Source: an uncultured Clostridia bacterium
Lineage (GTDB): Bacteria > Bacillota > Clostridia > Oscillospirales > Ruminococcaceae
Length of the DNA stretch: 39,973 nucleotides
Reading direction: 5' to 3'
Assembly: GCA_947627235.1 (NCBI GenBank)
Contig: CANQVG010000016.1
Span: 1 to 39,973 of the forward strand
The notes beneath the pieces were generated by a model. It worked only from the letters and a program-made list of their open reading frames with translations. It ran no database searches and had not been told where the DNA came from. Positions 23,264 through 33,177 of the stretch are shown here, one piece after another. The translations under genes and the position numbers were made by a program. Numbering within the stretch: the first letter of the stretch is position 1; each line of letters opens with the position of its first letter.

Positions 23264-24265
23264 ATGACACCGAGAGAGTACACCGAGCAGACCGAAAAGA
23301 ACATACTGTCGCGCTGCGCGTGTCTGAGTGTAAACACCGCAGGAAGGCAGCGCGAGGAGGAAAAGTGTCCTCTGCGCACCGATTTTCAGCGCGACCGCGA
23401 CAGAATCATTCACTGCAACGCGTTTGCAAGGCTTAAGCAGAAAACTCAGGTCTTCCTGAACCCGACCGGCGACCACTACCGCACCCGTCTGACCCACACT
23501 CTCGAGGTCAGTCAGATAGCAAGAACAATCTCACGCGCACTGAGGCTCAACGAAGACCTCACCGAAGCGATTGCCCTCGGGCATGACCTCGGTCACACTC
23601 CGTTCGGTCACGCGGGCGAAGCCATTCTGAACTGCCTTTCGCCAAAGGGCTTCAGGCATTACGAGCAAAGCCTCAGAGTGGTGGATTACATCGAAAAAGA
23701 CGGCAAAGGGCTGAACCTCACCGCAGAGGTCAGGGACGGCATACTCAAACACACCGACCAAATCGCCTCCACAAAAGAGGGCTATGTGGTCAGGCTTGCC
23801 GACGTTATAGCATACATAAATCACGATATTGAGGACGCCATCAGGGCGGGAGTAATCTCAAACGCCGACCTGCCCAAGAGCGCGGTCGAAGTGCTGGGAC
23901 AGAGAAAGTCACAGAGAATCACCTCACTCGTGCAGTCGCTTGTAGACAGCGGCGCGGAAAAGCTCTGCTATTCAAAAGAGGTCGAAAATGCCAAGGACGA
24001 GCTTTCGGAGTTTATGTTTGCAAACGTCTACCGCAACCCCGTGTGTAAGTCGGAGGAATCAAAGGCAAAGCTGATGATAGAAAAGCTGTACAACTACTTC
24101 TCCGAGAATCCCGAAAAGCTCCCGGAGGACTACCTTAGGCTCGCCGACCGATTTGACAAGGACACCGCCGTCTGCGACTATATTGCCGGTATGACTGACG
24201 GCTACTGCACTAATCTGTTTTTAGACATATTTGTGCCGAAAGGCTGGGGAACCTACCCTACATAA
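23264..24265 (+). CDS. dgt: dGTP triphosphohydrolase-like HD-domain protein
   Basis: The enzyme hydrolyses dGTP or other dNTPs to the nucleoside and triphosphate, limiting nucleotide pools. It has 333 residues from the ATG at 23264 (AGGGAGGA before it); an earlier TTG at 23243 lacks a site. Metal-binding HD motifs are visible: RLTHTLEVSQ near 80, HDLGHTPFGHAGE near 109-121, and the later Asp in VVRLADVIAYINHDIEDA. Length and the N-terminal R-x-x-C-P-L-R-T-D-F-Q-R-D-R-D-R-I form fit the short type of Gram-positive bacteria. The order dgt-dnaG-rpoD is well known in Clostridia. Substrate preference is not provable from sequence. Confidence 0.92.
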   Translation: MTPREYTEQTEKNILSRCACLSVNTAGRQREEEKCPLRTDFQRDRDRIIHCNAFARLKQKTQVFLNPTGDHYRTRLTHTLEVSQIARTISRALRLNEDLTEAIALGHDLGHTPFGHAGEAILNCLSPKGFRHYEQSLRVVDYIEKDGKGLNLTAEVRDGILKHTDQIASTKEGYVVRLADVIAYINHDIEDAIRAGVISNADLPKSAVEVLGQRKSQRITSLVQSLVDSGAEKLCYSKEVENAKDELSEFMFANVYRNPVCKSEESKAKLMIEKLYNYFSENPEKLPEDYLRLADRFDKDTAVCDYIAGMTDGYCTNLFLDIFVPKGWGTYPT

Positions 24266-24292
24266 ACTGCGAAACCGAAAGGCGGTGATTTT

Positions 24293-26056
24293 ATGCCCCT
24301 GCCGATAGATTTTATCGAGCGCCTTAAAGACCAAAACCGCATCGAGGACGTTATGCGCGGCTATGTGACGCTCAAGCACGCCGGGCATAATCTCAAATGC
24401 CTCTGCCCGTTCCACTCCGAAAAGACCCCGTCCTGCACCGTTTACACCGACAACGGAAGCTTTTACTGCTTCGGCTGCGGCGCGGGCGGCGACGTCATCA
24501 CCTTTATTATGAAGATAGAAAACCTCGACTATATTGAGGCGGTAAGATTTCTGGCGCAGCGGGCGGGTCTGCCTATGCCGGAGGACGGCTATGACGACAG
24601 AGCGGGACAGGAAAAAAAGCGTCTTTTGGAAATAAACAAGGCTGCGGCGAGATTTTTCTATCAGAACCTGCGCACCCCCGACGGCGAGGAGGGACTTAGG
24701 TATCTGATTGAAAAGCGGCGTCTTACGCCCGAAACGATAAAAAAATTCGGACTCGGCGTCGCGCCGAATCACTGGACAAGCCTCAAAAACCATATGCTTG
24801 CGAACGGCTTTACCGAAAAAGAGCTTCTGGGCGCGAGCCTTCTCAGCGAGAAAAACGGCAGAACCTTTGATTTTTTCGTCAACCGCGTGATGTTTCCGAT
24901 ATTTGACCTTCGGGGCAACGTAATCGCTTTTTCGGGGCGCACTCTTGAACCCGACCCGAAAGGTATGAAATATCTCAACTCCCGCGAGACAGCACAGTAC
25001 AAAAAAAGCCGCACTCTTTTCGCGCTGAATTTCGCGAAAAACGAGTCGGTGAAGTCAAAAAGGCTTATTCTCTGCGAAGGAAACGTCGACGTAATCACCC
25101 TGCATCAGGCAGGGTTCCCCGAAGCCGTAGCAACCTGCGGAACCGCCATAACCGACGAGCATGCAAGGCTTATGTCGCAGTACTGCGACAGCGTTTACAT
25201 ATGCTACGACGCCGACGCCGCGGGTCTTAAAGCCACGAAAGCTGCGATATCCATACTTTCGGCGGCGGGACTGAACGCCAAGGTCGTGAGAATCTCGGGC
25301 GACGGTGTCAAGGACGTCGACGACTATATAAGGAAATACGGCTCGGAGCGGTTCAAGCTCCTGCTGAACGGTTCGGAGGGTGCGACCGACTACGAACTCG
25401 CCAACGCAAAGTCGGGGCTTGACCTCGACGGCGACCTCGGAAAGGTTGAATACCTGAAGCGGGCAGTCGGGGTACTCGCGGGAATAGAGAGCAGCATCGA
25501 GCGGGAGGTATATATATCACGCGTCGCTTCCGAGCAGGGAATACCGAAAGACATTGTCAGCGCGGAGGTAACGTCGCTGATAAAGAAAAAGCTCAGTCAG
25601 CAGCGCAAAAAGGAGTGGCGGCAGATTTCCTCATCGGCAAAACGTGACGACATAAATCCCGACGCCGCGAAATATCCCAAACAGGCGCGCGCCGAGGAAG
25701 GCATAATCGCCTACCTGTTCTCACATCCCGACAGCGCCGGAGAAGTATTCTCAAAGCTTTCACCTGACGATTTTGTGACTGCTTTCAACAAAAAAGTCTA
25801 CGCTTCTTTAATGCGCAACCTCAAAGCGTATGAAGATTTCGGACTTGGCTCTTTGGGAAGCGAATTTTCTCCCGACGAAATGGGCAGAATATCAAGTATT
25901 CTTGCCCGTTCAAGAGAAATAACAGCGGACCGTCAGGCGCTCGAAGATTATATCGGCGTCCTTAAAAAGGGAGTCTCAGACAACGGCAATTTGGAAATGT
26001 CGGACGACGATTTTGAAAAATACTTTGCTGAGATACGCAAATCCAAAAGGAATTGA
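24293..26056 (+). CDS. dnaG: DNA primase DnaG
   Basis: DnaG makes RNA primers for replication at the fork with DnaB. The protein has 587 residues. The CHC2 zinc finger is C38-x2-H41...C59-x2-C62. The catalytic core follows, with RLILCEGNVDVITL (TOPRIM glutamate) and YDADAAGLKA (metal-binding aspartates) at about 258-310. The C-terminal 140 residues should contain the DnaB-binding helical domain (EEGIIAYLFSHPDSAGEVFSKL). RBS is AAAGGCGG. It lies 27 nt after dgt and 23 nt before rpoD in the macromolecular-synthesis cluster. Confidence 0.96.
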   Translation: MPLPIDFIERLKDQNRIEDVMRGYVTLKHAGHNLKCLCPFHSEKTPSCTVYTDNGSFYCFGCGAGGDVITFIMKIENLDYIEAVRFLAQRAGLPMPEDGYDDRAGQEKKRLLEINKAAARFFYQNLRTPDGEEGLRYLIEKRRLTPETIKKFGLGVAPNHWTSLKNHMLANGFTEKELLGASLLSEKNGRTFDFFVNRVMFPIFDLRGNVIAFSGRTLEPDPKGMKYLNSRETAQYKKSRTLFALNFAKNESVKSKRLILCEGNVDVITLHQAGFPEAVATCGTAITDEHARLMSQYCDSVYICYDADAAGLKATKAAISILSAAGLNAKVVRISGDGVKDVDDYIRKYGSERFKLLLNGSEGATDYELANAKSGLDLDGDLGKVEYLKRAVGVLAGIESSIEREVYISRVASEQGIPKDIVSAEVTSLIKKKLSQQRKKEWRQISSSAKRDDINPDAAKYPKQARAEEGIIAYLFSHPDSAGEVFSKLSPDDFVTAFNKKVYASLMRNLKAYEDFGLGSLGSEFSPDEMGRISSILARSREITADRQALEDYIGVLKKGVSDNGNLEMSDDDFEKYFAEIRKSKRN

Positions 26057-26079
26057 CATAATATTAACGGAGGCAATTT

Positions 26080-27189
26080 ATGAGTGAAAAGAAATTTACC
26101 ATTGACAGTCTGCTTGAAAGCGGAAAAGCCGCGGGCAAGCTTACTACCAAGGAGATAACCGAGGTCCTTGAGGAGATGGACTACGACGTCGAGCAGATAG
26201 ACAGCTTTTATGACGCCTGCGCGGCCAACGGTATCGAAATAATTGACGACATCGTTATGGAGACGGAAAACCTCGACGAGCTTATAGGACTTGACGAGCC
26301 CATCTTAGACGGAGAACACGAGCTTGACGACGAGATTGACCCGACTATGTCCGATGCCATAGCGATAGATGACCCCGTCAAAATCTATCTTAAAGAAATA
26401 GGACGCGTGCCGCTGCTGACTCCGGAGGAGGAAATCGAGCTTGCGCAAAAGATGAAAGACGGCGACAAGGACGCCAAAAAGCGGCTTGCAGAGGCTAACC
26501 TCAGGCTTGTCGTTTCAATCGCAAAGCGCTACGGCGGCAGAGGTATGAGCTTTTTGGACCTGATTCAGGAGGGAAACCTCGGACTTATCAAGGCGGTGGA
26601 AAAGTTCGACTATACCAAGGGTTTCAAATTCTCCACCTATGCGACTTGGTGGATACGCCAGTCGATAACCCGGGCGATAGCCGATCAGGCGCGCACCATA
26701 CGCATACCCGTCCATATGGTTGAAACAATAACCAAAGTCAAAAAAACCTCCTCGCAGCTACTGCACCAGAACGGCCGCGACCCCTCTCCCGACGAGATAG
26801 CCCGCGAGCTTGATATGCCGGTTGAGCGCGTGAGAGAGATCTTACGAATTGCGCAGGACCCGGTTTCGCTTGAAACGCCAATCGGTGAGGAGGAAGACAG
26901 TCACCTCGGCGACTTCATTCCCGACGAAAACGCCCCCGAACCCACCGAAGCGGCGTCGTTGGTTCTGCTCAAGGAACAGATAAATCAGGTGCTTTCTACA
27001 CTTACAGACCGTGAGGAAAAGGTTCTTCGCCTGAGATTCGGTCTCGAAGACGGCAGGAGCCGCACCCTCGAAGAAGTCGGGCAGATGTTCAACGTCACCC
27101 GTGAACGCATCCGCCAGATAGAGGCAAAGGCGCTGAGAAAGCTCAGGCACCCGAACCGCTCTAACAAGGTCAAGGACTTCATAGACTGA
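26080..27189 (+). CDS. rpoD: Primary sigma factor RpoD/SigA
   Basis: This is the housekeeping sigma factor that directs RNA polymerase to TTGACA/TATAAT promoters like those across this window. It has 369 residues, typical of Gram-positive SigA with no long non-conserved insert. Region 1.1 is residues 1-80 (acidic). Region 1.2 includes [17 protein letters not shown]. Region 2 has [25 protein letters not shown] and [17 protein letters not shown]. Region 3 and region 4.2 follow, the latter with [23 protein letters not shown] is CGGAGG, downstream of dnaG as is usual. Confidence 0.97.
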   Translation: MSEKKFTIDSLLESGKAAGKLTTKEITEVLEEMDYDVEQIDSFYDACAANGIEIIDDIVMETENLDELIGLDEPILDGEHELDDEIDPTMSDAIAIDDPVKIYLKEIGRVPLLTPEEEIELAQKMKDGDKDAKKRLAEANLRLVVSIAKRYGGRGMSFLDLIQEGNLGLIKAVEKFDYTKGFKFSTYATWWIRQSITRAIADQARTIRIPVHMVETITKVKKTSSQLLHQNGRDPSPDEIARELDMPVERVREILRIAQDPVSLETPIGEEEDSHLGDFIPDENAPEPTEAASLVLLKEQINQVLSTLTDREEKVLRLRFGLEDGRSRTLEEVGQMFNVTRERIRQIEAKALRKLRHPNRSNKVKDFID

Positions 27190-27195
27190 TAAAAA

Positions 27196-27232
27196 CGCCG
27201 CGCCGATTATCCGGTGCGGCGATTATTTTTTG
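27196..27232 (+). terminator. Terminator of the dgt-dnaG-rpoD cluster
   Basis: CGCCGCGCCG (27196-27205) pairs with CGGTGCGGCG (27212-27221) with one G-U pair, followed by ATTATTTTTTG. Confidence 0.9.
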
Positions 27233-27240
27233 AGCAAAAC

Positions 27241-27270
27241 AAAACCCCGCGCATGCGGGGCTTTGTTTTT
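27241..27270. terminator. Second, bidirectional terminator between convergent genes
   Basis: CCCCGC-GCAT-GCGGGG, with AAAA before and CTTTGTTTTT after, works on both strands. It should also end the surface-protein gene on the minus strand. Confidence 0.85.
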
Positions 27271-27305
27271 GAAGAGAGTATTGGTATGTAAATACGTGAT
27301 ATCAA

Positions 27306-29048
27306 TTAGTTCTTCTTCTTTTTGCCGAGCAGGATAGCAACTACCGCTACGACAACTATAACAACGACAACGATGATTCCGACAACTAAGCCGGTGTTGG
27401 AGCCGCTGCTTTCGGTGTTGCTCGAAGAAGGAGCGCTGTCGTCAGCAGGCTCATCCTCGGGAGCATCGGTAACCTCGGGTTCAGCGGGCTGAGCTGCCAC
27501 GGCTTCGTCTACCATAGCCTGAATCTGGTCAACTACGCCTACGAGAGTCTCTTCGACATAGGTCAGAGCAGCGTTGGTGTATCCGGAGTTGTTGCACTCG
27601 GTGCGGGCTCTGTTGGTAGCCTTGGTGGCTTCGTCAAGAGCGTCGTTGAGGACTTCGAGGTCGCCGTTGGCGCCGTTGGCGGATTCGAGAGCCGCATTGA
27701 CTCTGTCGGTGTATTCCTTGAGGTCATTGTCGATGAAGGACTGCTCAAGAGCAACGAGACCTTCAACGAAAGCATCTACGACTTCCTTGGTGTTGTGGTT
27801 GTAGGAATTATAGGTGATAGAGTAGGTAATGGACTTGAGCGCGGTGAGGTACTTGGTGCAGTATTCCTCGTTGGTGATGCCGAGCTTATTAACAATAAGT
27901 TCGCTGAGGGCTATCTCTCTGGCGTTGCCGGTGAGGCTGCCCCAGTCTGCCATACTGCATTCAAGCTTGTAATCCTTGTCGACATATCCGAGCTCTTCGC
28001 CGGTGAAGACAGCGTCTTCATAGCCTTCGGCGGAGACGGTGATGTTGCTGACGGTTACGTTGTATTCGCCCTTGTCGCCCTCGACCATCGCGCTGTCGAT
28101 CATCTGGAGGTTGAACTTCGGAAGAACGGTCCAGTCGTTAGTGTTGGTGGCGTTGATCTCGCCGACCTCTTCGCCCGCCTCGTTGGTGGTCATGCCGAGA
28201 GGAGAGGCGGTTATGGTCTGCTCAACGGTTTCCCCGAGAGGAATGGATTCGCCGTTGCCGACTGTATGCCAGAGCTGCCAGGCGACGTTGTCCTGAATGA
28301 AGAAGCTTGTGGAGATCGCGCGGGACTGAATGCTCTCGTAGTTCTTAATGGTGATTTCCTCCGCAACCGGCTCGGGATCTACACGGTTAGTTTCGTGCTC
28401 GCCGGTGAGGGCAAGAGTCCACCAAACGTCGTATTCCGACTGACGGGTGCTTCTCTGATAAGCGTCGTCCGCTTCCTCGTTGTCGAGAATGTAGCAGGTG
28501 TAGTCGCGCTTACCGCCGGAGCAGGCGTTGATCTGTAGGCACATCTCGATAGAGTTGTCGAGAACATCGGTGATCGGGAAGTAGCACTCTACATCATAGC
28601 CCTCGTCGTTGACGACGACGGAGTAGTAACCTGCGGGGTCAACGCCGGAATCGGCAGAACCGGGATTCTCATAGTAAAGTCTCCACTGCTGCTTTTCGTT
28701 GTTGTTCATCCAGAAGACATCAACAGAGTCGGTCTCATAGTTGTTGGCTGAGGTGGAATCAAGCTCCGAGTCAATAACGCTGAAGAAAACGTAAACGTTG
28801 GTATCGTCGTTGATGACCCAAGCATGACCTATCGGTTCGTCAAGAACCTCTCCGCCGCCGTTCGTTTTGCCCTTCTGGACAAAATCAAGAGGCGTTGCGG
28901 TATCGTAAGCCTCATCCTTTATGCCGTCGATAACAGCGGTACCCGAACCCGCCTGAATAACTATATCGGCGGTGATCGCATTGAGTGTCATCGGCAAAAG
29001 CGAAAGCGCCATAGCCAATGAGATAAGTATTGCTAACAATCTTTTCAT
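27306..29048 (-). CDS. Secreted, membrane-anchored protein with CBM9/DOMON-like domain
   Basis: The 580-residue protein has an N-terminal signal peptide (MKRLLAILISLAMALSLLP). Residues about 30-215 resemble a CBM9-like carbohydrate-binding or DOMON beta-sandwich: AVIDGIKDEAYDTATPLDF, HAWVINDDTNVYVFFSVIDSEL, DSVDVFWMNN and the YDVECYFPI strand. The middle, about 240-360, is a beta-rich unrecognised region. Residues 380-510 are helical with Ala/Asn-rich heptads. A Pro/Glu/Ser/Thr-rich stalk leads to one C-terminal membrane helix and a GKKKKN tail. There is no LPXTG, so it is anchored by the helix and not by sortase. A role in binding extracellular polysaccharide is inference. Confidence 0.8.
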   Translation of the reverse strand: MKRLLAILISLAMALSLLPMTLNAITADIVIQAGSGTAVIDGIKDEAYDTATPLDFVQKGKTNGGGEVLDEPIGHAWVINDDTNVYVFFSVIDSELDSTSANNYETDSVDVFWMNNNEKQQWRLYYENPGSADSGVDPAGYYSVVVNDEGYDVECYFPITDVLDNSIEMCLQINACSGGKRDYTCYILDNEEADDAYQRSTRQSEYDVWWTLALTGEHETNRVDPEPVAEEITIKNYESIQSRAISTSFFIQDNVAWQLWHTVGNGESIPLGETVEQTITASPLGMTTNEAGEEVGEINATNTNDWTVLPKFNLQMIDSAMVEGDKGEYNVTVSNITVSAEGYEDAVFTGEELGYVDKDYKLECSMADWGSLTGNAREIALSELIVNKLGITNEEYCTKYLTALKSITYSITYNSYNHNTKEVVDAFVEGLVALEQSFIDNDLKEYTDRVNAALESANGANGDLEVLNDALDEATKATNRARTECNNSGYTNAALTYVEETLVGVVDQIQAMVDEAVAAQPAEPEVTDAPEDEPADDSAPSSSNTESSGSNTGLVVGIIVVVVIVVVAVVAILLGKKKKN

Positions 29049-29082
29049 ACGGTTTTTACCTCCAATAAAATTTGGTACATTT

Positions 29083-29111
29083 ATTATATCATCTTTTTAT
29101 CACACTTTCAA
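29083..29111 (-). promoter_or_regulatory. Sigma-A promoter of the CBM9-like surface protein
   Basis: On the minus strand TTGAAA (29106-29111), 17 nt, TATAAT (29083-29088). RBS GGAGG precedes the start. Confidence 0.85.
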
Positions 29112-29235
29112 TCAGCACATTTAACAAAAGTTATATGAGTTTTTGCACATTTTGGCAAAAGTCAACTTGAAATGCAATAAAAAATCGTGCGGATTACACA
29201 TATTTCAGCAGGCTTGAGAGGTAAAACGCAGGGAC

Positions 29236-29265
29236 AGCAAAAGGGCGGCACAGTTGTGCCGCCCT
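29236..29265 (-). terminator. Terminator of groES-groEL
   Basis: AGGGCGGCAC (29242-29251) pairs with GTGCCGCCCT (29256-29265) around AGTT. On the minus strand it is followed by TTTTGC. Confidence 0.9.
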
Positions 29266-29284
29266 ACTATCCGCTTTTAAGCTA

Positions 29285-30919
<1,635 letters not shown>

Positions 30920-30948
30920 TCATTCAATCCTTTCCGTAAAATTATGAT

Positions 30949-31312
<364 letters not shown>

Positions 31313-31317
31313 AATAT

Positions 31318-31345
31318 ATTATACCGACATTTTTCAAAAAATCAA
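31318..31345 (-). promoter_or_regulatory. Sigma-A promoter of groESL
   Basis: On the minus strand TTGATT (31340-31345), 16 nt, TATAAT (31318-31323). CIRCE begins 6 nt after the -10. Confidence 0.85.
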
Positions 31346-31475
31346 GCGGTTGATGTCGGCTAAACGAAATTTTTGTATAATTTGTTGAAACATACCATAT
31401 TTCGGCCCTAAACTTAGCATTATTTTATGCGTTAAGTCAAGAAGTATTACAAAATGATGAACTGCTAATACCTAT

Positions 31476-31491
31476 TTAACACTTTATTAAC
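31476..31491 (+). promoter_or_regulatory. Direct repeat TTAAC-N6-TTAAC upstream of the response-regulator promoter
   Basis: TTAAC at 31476-31480 and 31487-31491 gives an 11-bp period, like PhoP/PhoB-type boxes. It is 29 nt upstream of the -35 box of the regulator gene, so autoregulation is possible. The remainder of the 354-bp gap 31237-31590 holds the two divergent promoters, CIRCE and AT-rich sequence with no gene. Confidence 0.4.
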
Positions 31492-31520
31492 CTTTTTGCA
31501 ACAAAATATGCGGAAAGCCC

Positions 31521-31549
31521 TTGCATTATCAAAAGAATTGCTTTATAAT
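31521..31549 (+). promoter_or_regulatory. Sigma-A promoter of the response-regulator operon
   Basis: TTGCAT (31521-31526), 17 nt, TATAAT (31544-31549), 41 nt before the start. Confidence 0.85.
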
Positions 31550-31590
31550 AATAGTAAGTATAGGATAACAGAAAGGCGGGTGTTGGTTTT

Positions 31591-32313
31591 ATGCAGGCTC
31601 TGAAAGTTTTGGTCATCGACGCTGACGTCGGCTCGGCTGAGCTTTTGCGCCTATGTCTCGAAAAAGAGGGATACACCGTTGCCTCCGCCGCCGACGGCGC
31701 GGACGGTCTTGCGAAGTTTTACTCTGTAAAGCCAGACATAATTCTTCTGGATGCCGTCCTGCCGAGGGTAGACGGCTGGCAGGTCTGCCGCGAGATACGC
31801 AAAAAGTCCTCTGTTCCGCTTGTTTTCGTCACCTCTAAGACCGAGGTATTCGACAGGGTGCTTGGACTTGAGCTCGGCGCGGACGACTATATAGTAAAGC
31901 CGTTCGACGGAAAAGAGGTCATTGCAAGGATAAAGGCGATATTCCGCAGGGTGAGTCCTCCCGAGCAGGAAAAGGCGGCGAGCGAAATCCACTACGACGG
32001 GCTGGATATAAACATCACGCGGTATGAACTTAAGGTTCGCGGAAAGGTACTCGACGCCCCTCCGCGTGAACTTGAACTGCTGTTCTATCTCGCGAGCCAC
32101 CCTAACACCGTATTTAACCGCGACCAGCTTTTGGACGAGGTATGGGGATTTGAATACTACGGCGGTACAAGAACGATAGACGTCCATATCAAAAGACTTA
32201 GAGAAAAGCTCAACGGCGTGTCGAAGCAATGGTCCATCGAGACGGTTTGGAGCGTAGGATACAAGTTTGCGCTGAGTGAGAGCGCCGAAAAAAAGGAGGA
32301 TAACAATGTTTGA
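31591..32313 (+). CDS. OmpR/PhoB-family response regulator, no kinase partner nearby
   Basis: The 240-residue DNA-binding regulator has a receiver domain at 1-120, with phosphoacceptor Asp54 (DIILLDAVLP), the Thr/Ser switch in VFVTSK near 85 and Lys in IVKPF near 107. The acidic pocket reads I-D-A-D, with Ala where the second Asp or Glu normally stands, so phosphorylation or Mg2+ binding could be altered. The winged-helix output domain at 135-235 ends with the expected TVWSVGYKF. No histidine kinase gene is adjacent. The next genes are an acidic protein (overlapping by 8 nt) and HtrA. The regulator-plus-HtrA arrangement recalls Wal/Yyc operons, but WalK, H, I and J are missing. RBS is weak (GAAAGGCGGG, rather far). 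Confidence 0.9.
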   Translation: MQALKVLVIDADVGSAELLRLCLEKEGYTVASAADGADGLAKFYSVKPDIILLDAVLPRVDGWQVCREIRKKSSVPLVFVTSKTEVFDRVLGLELGADDYIVKPFDGKEVIARIKAIFRRVSPPEQEKAASEIHYDGLDINITRYELKVRGKVLDAPPRELELLFYLASHPNTVFNRDQLLDEVWGFEYYGGTRTIDVHIKRLREKLNGVSKQWSIETVWSVGYKFALSESAEKKEDNNV

Positions 32314-33142
32314 TTTTTTCGATGAGGACTTTCCTCTGAGCAAAAAACAGGAGGAAGAATACCTCAAACAGCTCGGCGAGGGCGTTGAGGACGTTGAAGA
32401 AGACGCCCGCGAAGATGTAAAACAGGCTATGGAAATTCCGGACGCAGAGGCTGCAAAGGAAGAATCCTCTGAAGAAGCATCTTATGAAGATGCTGAGGAC
32501 ATTGTTGTCGAAAAACCGCAAATCGACCTGTCGGACATAGTCATAGACGAACCCGACGAGAGCATAACCGACCCCGACGATGGCTATGAGGACTACGTGG
32601 AGGAAGACGCCGCAGAACCTGTCATCAAGGATCCTGAGGAGACTAAGGCGGCGGAAAGCGTCGAAAACACAGACTTCGGGAAACAGAACGAAGCCGAAAG
32701 CTTGCAGGAAAAAGTCGGAGAAGAAGCTTTGAATGAGACTGCTGCCGAGGAGACTTCCGAAGACGCAGCAAAGACGGAAATCGAAGAAAAGCTTGCTTCG
32801 TTCGACGAGATAGAAGCCCATCTTCACGAAGAACTCAAGAGCCTTGGCGAAAAGCTTGACAATATGGAGCGCGCCGTCGACGGTATGGACGACGGCGAAA
32901 TCTCAGAGGGGTTCAGCTACGAGTACGACGAGAGATATTTCGCCGAAGACGAAACCCCCGCATACCGCCATCCTGAGCTGTATAAGTCAAAAGAAGCGTC
33001 AAAAGCTCCGACTGCCGCCCCCAAAAAGACGTCGGCAAAGGAGTCTACGGTCAGGCTCGATTCGCTGATAAAGGCAGGAGCCGCGATAGCCGCCGCTGCG
33101 GTCGCCGTCAAGCTCCTGAGCGGCGGTGAAAAGAAGAAATAA
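32306..33142 (+). CDS. Very acidic protein with hydrophobic C-terminus, unknown function
   Basis: The protein has 278 residues from the ATG at 32306, which overlaps the end of the regulator gene; AAAGGAGG lies 6 nt before it. Roughly a third of residues are Glu or Asp. There is a predicted coiled coil at about 155-200 (EIEEKLASFDEIEAHLHEELKSLGEKLDNMERAV). The C-terminal 30 residues are Ala/Val-rich (AGAAIAAAAVAVKLL) and end in basic GGEKKK, possibly a weak membrane anchor or amphipathic helix. No signal peptide is seen. I do not recognise a family. Position between a response regulator and a membrane protease suggests envelope-related work, by context only. Confidence 0.8.
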   Translation: MFDFFDEDFPLSKKQEEEYLKQLGEGVEDVEEDAREDVKQAMEIPDAEAAKEESSEEASYEDAEDIVVEKPQIDLSDIVIDEPDESITDPDDGYEDYVEEDAAEPVIKDPEETKAAESVENTDFGKQNEAESLQEKVGEEALNETAAEETSEDAAKTEIEEKLASFDEIEAHLHEELKSLGEKLDNMERAVDGMDDGEISEGFSYEYDERYFAEDETPAYRHPELYKSKEASKAPTAAPKKTSAKESTVRLDSLIKAGAAIAAAAVAVKLLSGGEKKK

Positions 33143-33177
33143 CCTTTGTTCCACACATTTGAAAGGAACCTGATATT

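Noticed and set aside
27306-27420. Sortase anchor on the CBM9-like protein
   Set aside because: A membrane helix and basic tail are present, but there is no LPXTG-type pentapeptide before them.
27795-28538. Long plus-strand open frame of 247 codons opposite the CBM9-like surface protein
   Set aside because: It is antisense to a gene with signal peptide and anchor, without ribosome binding site or recognisable domain.
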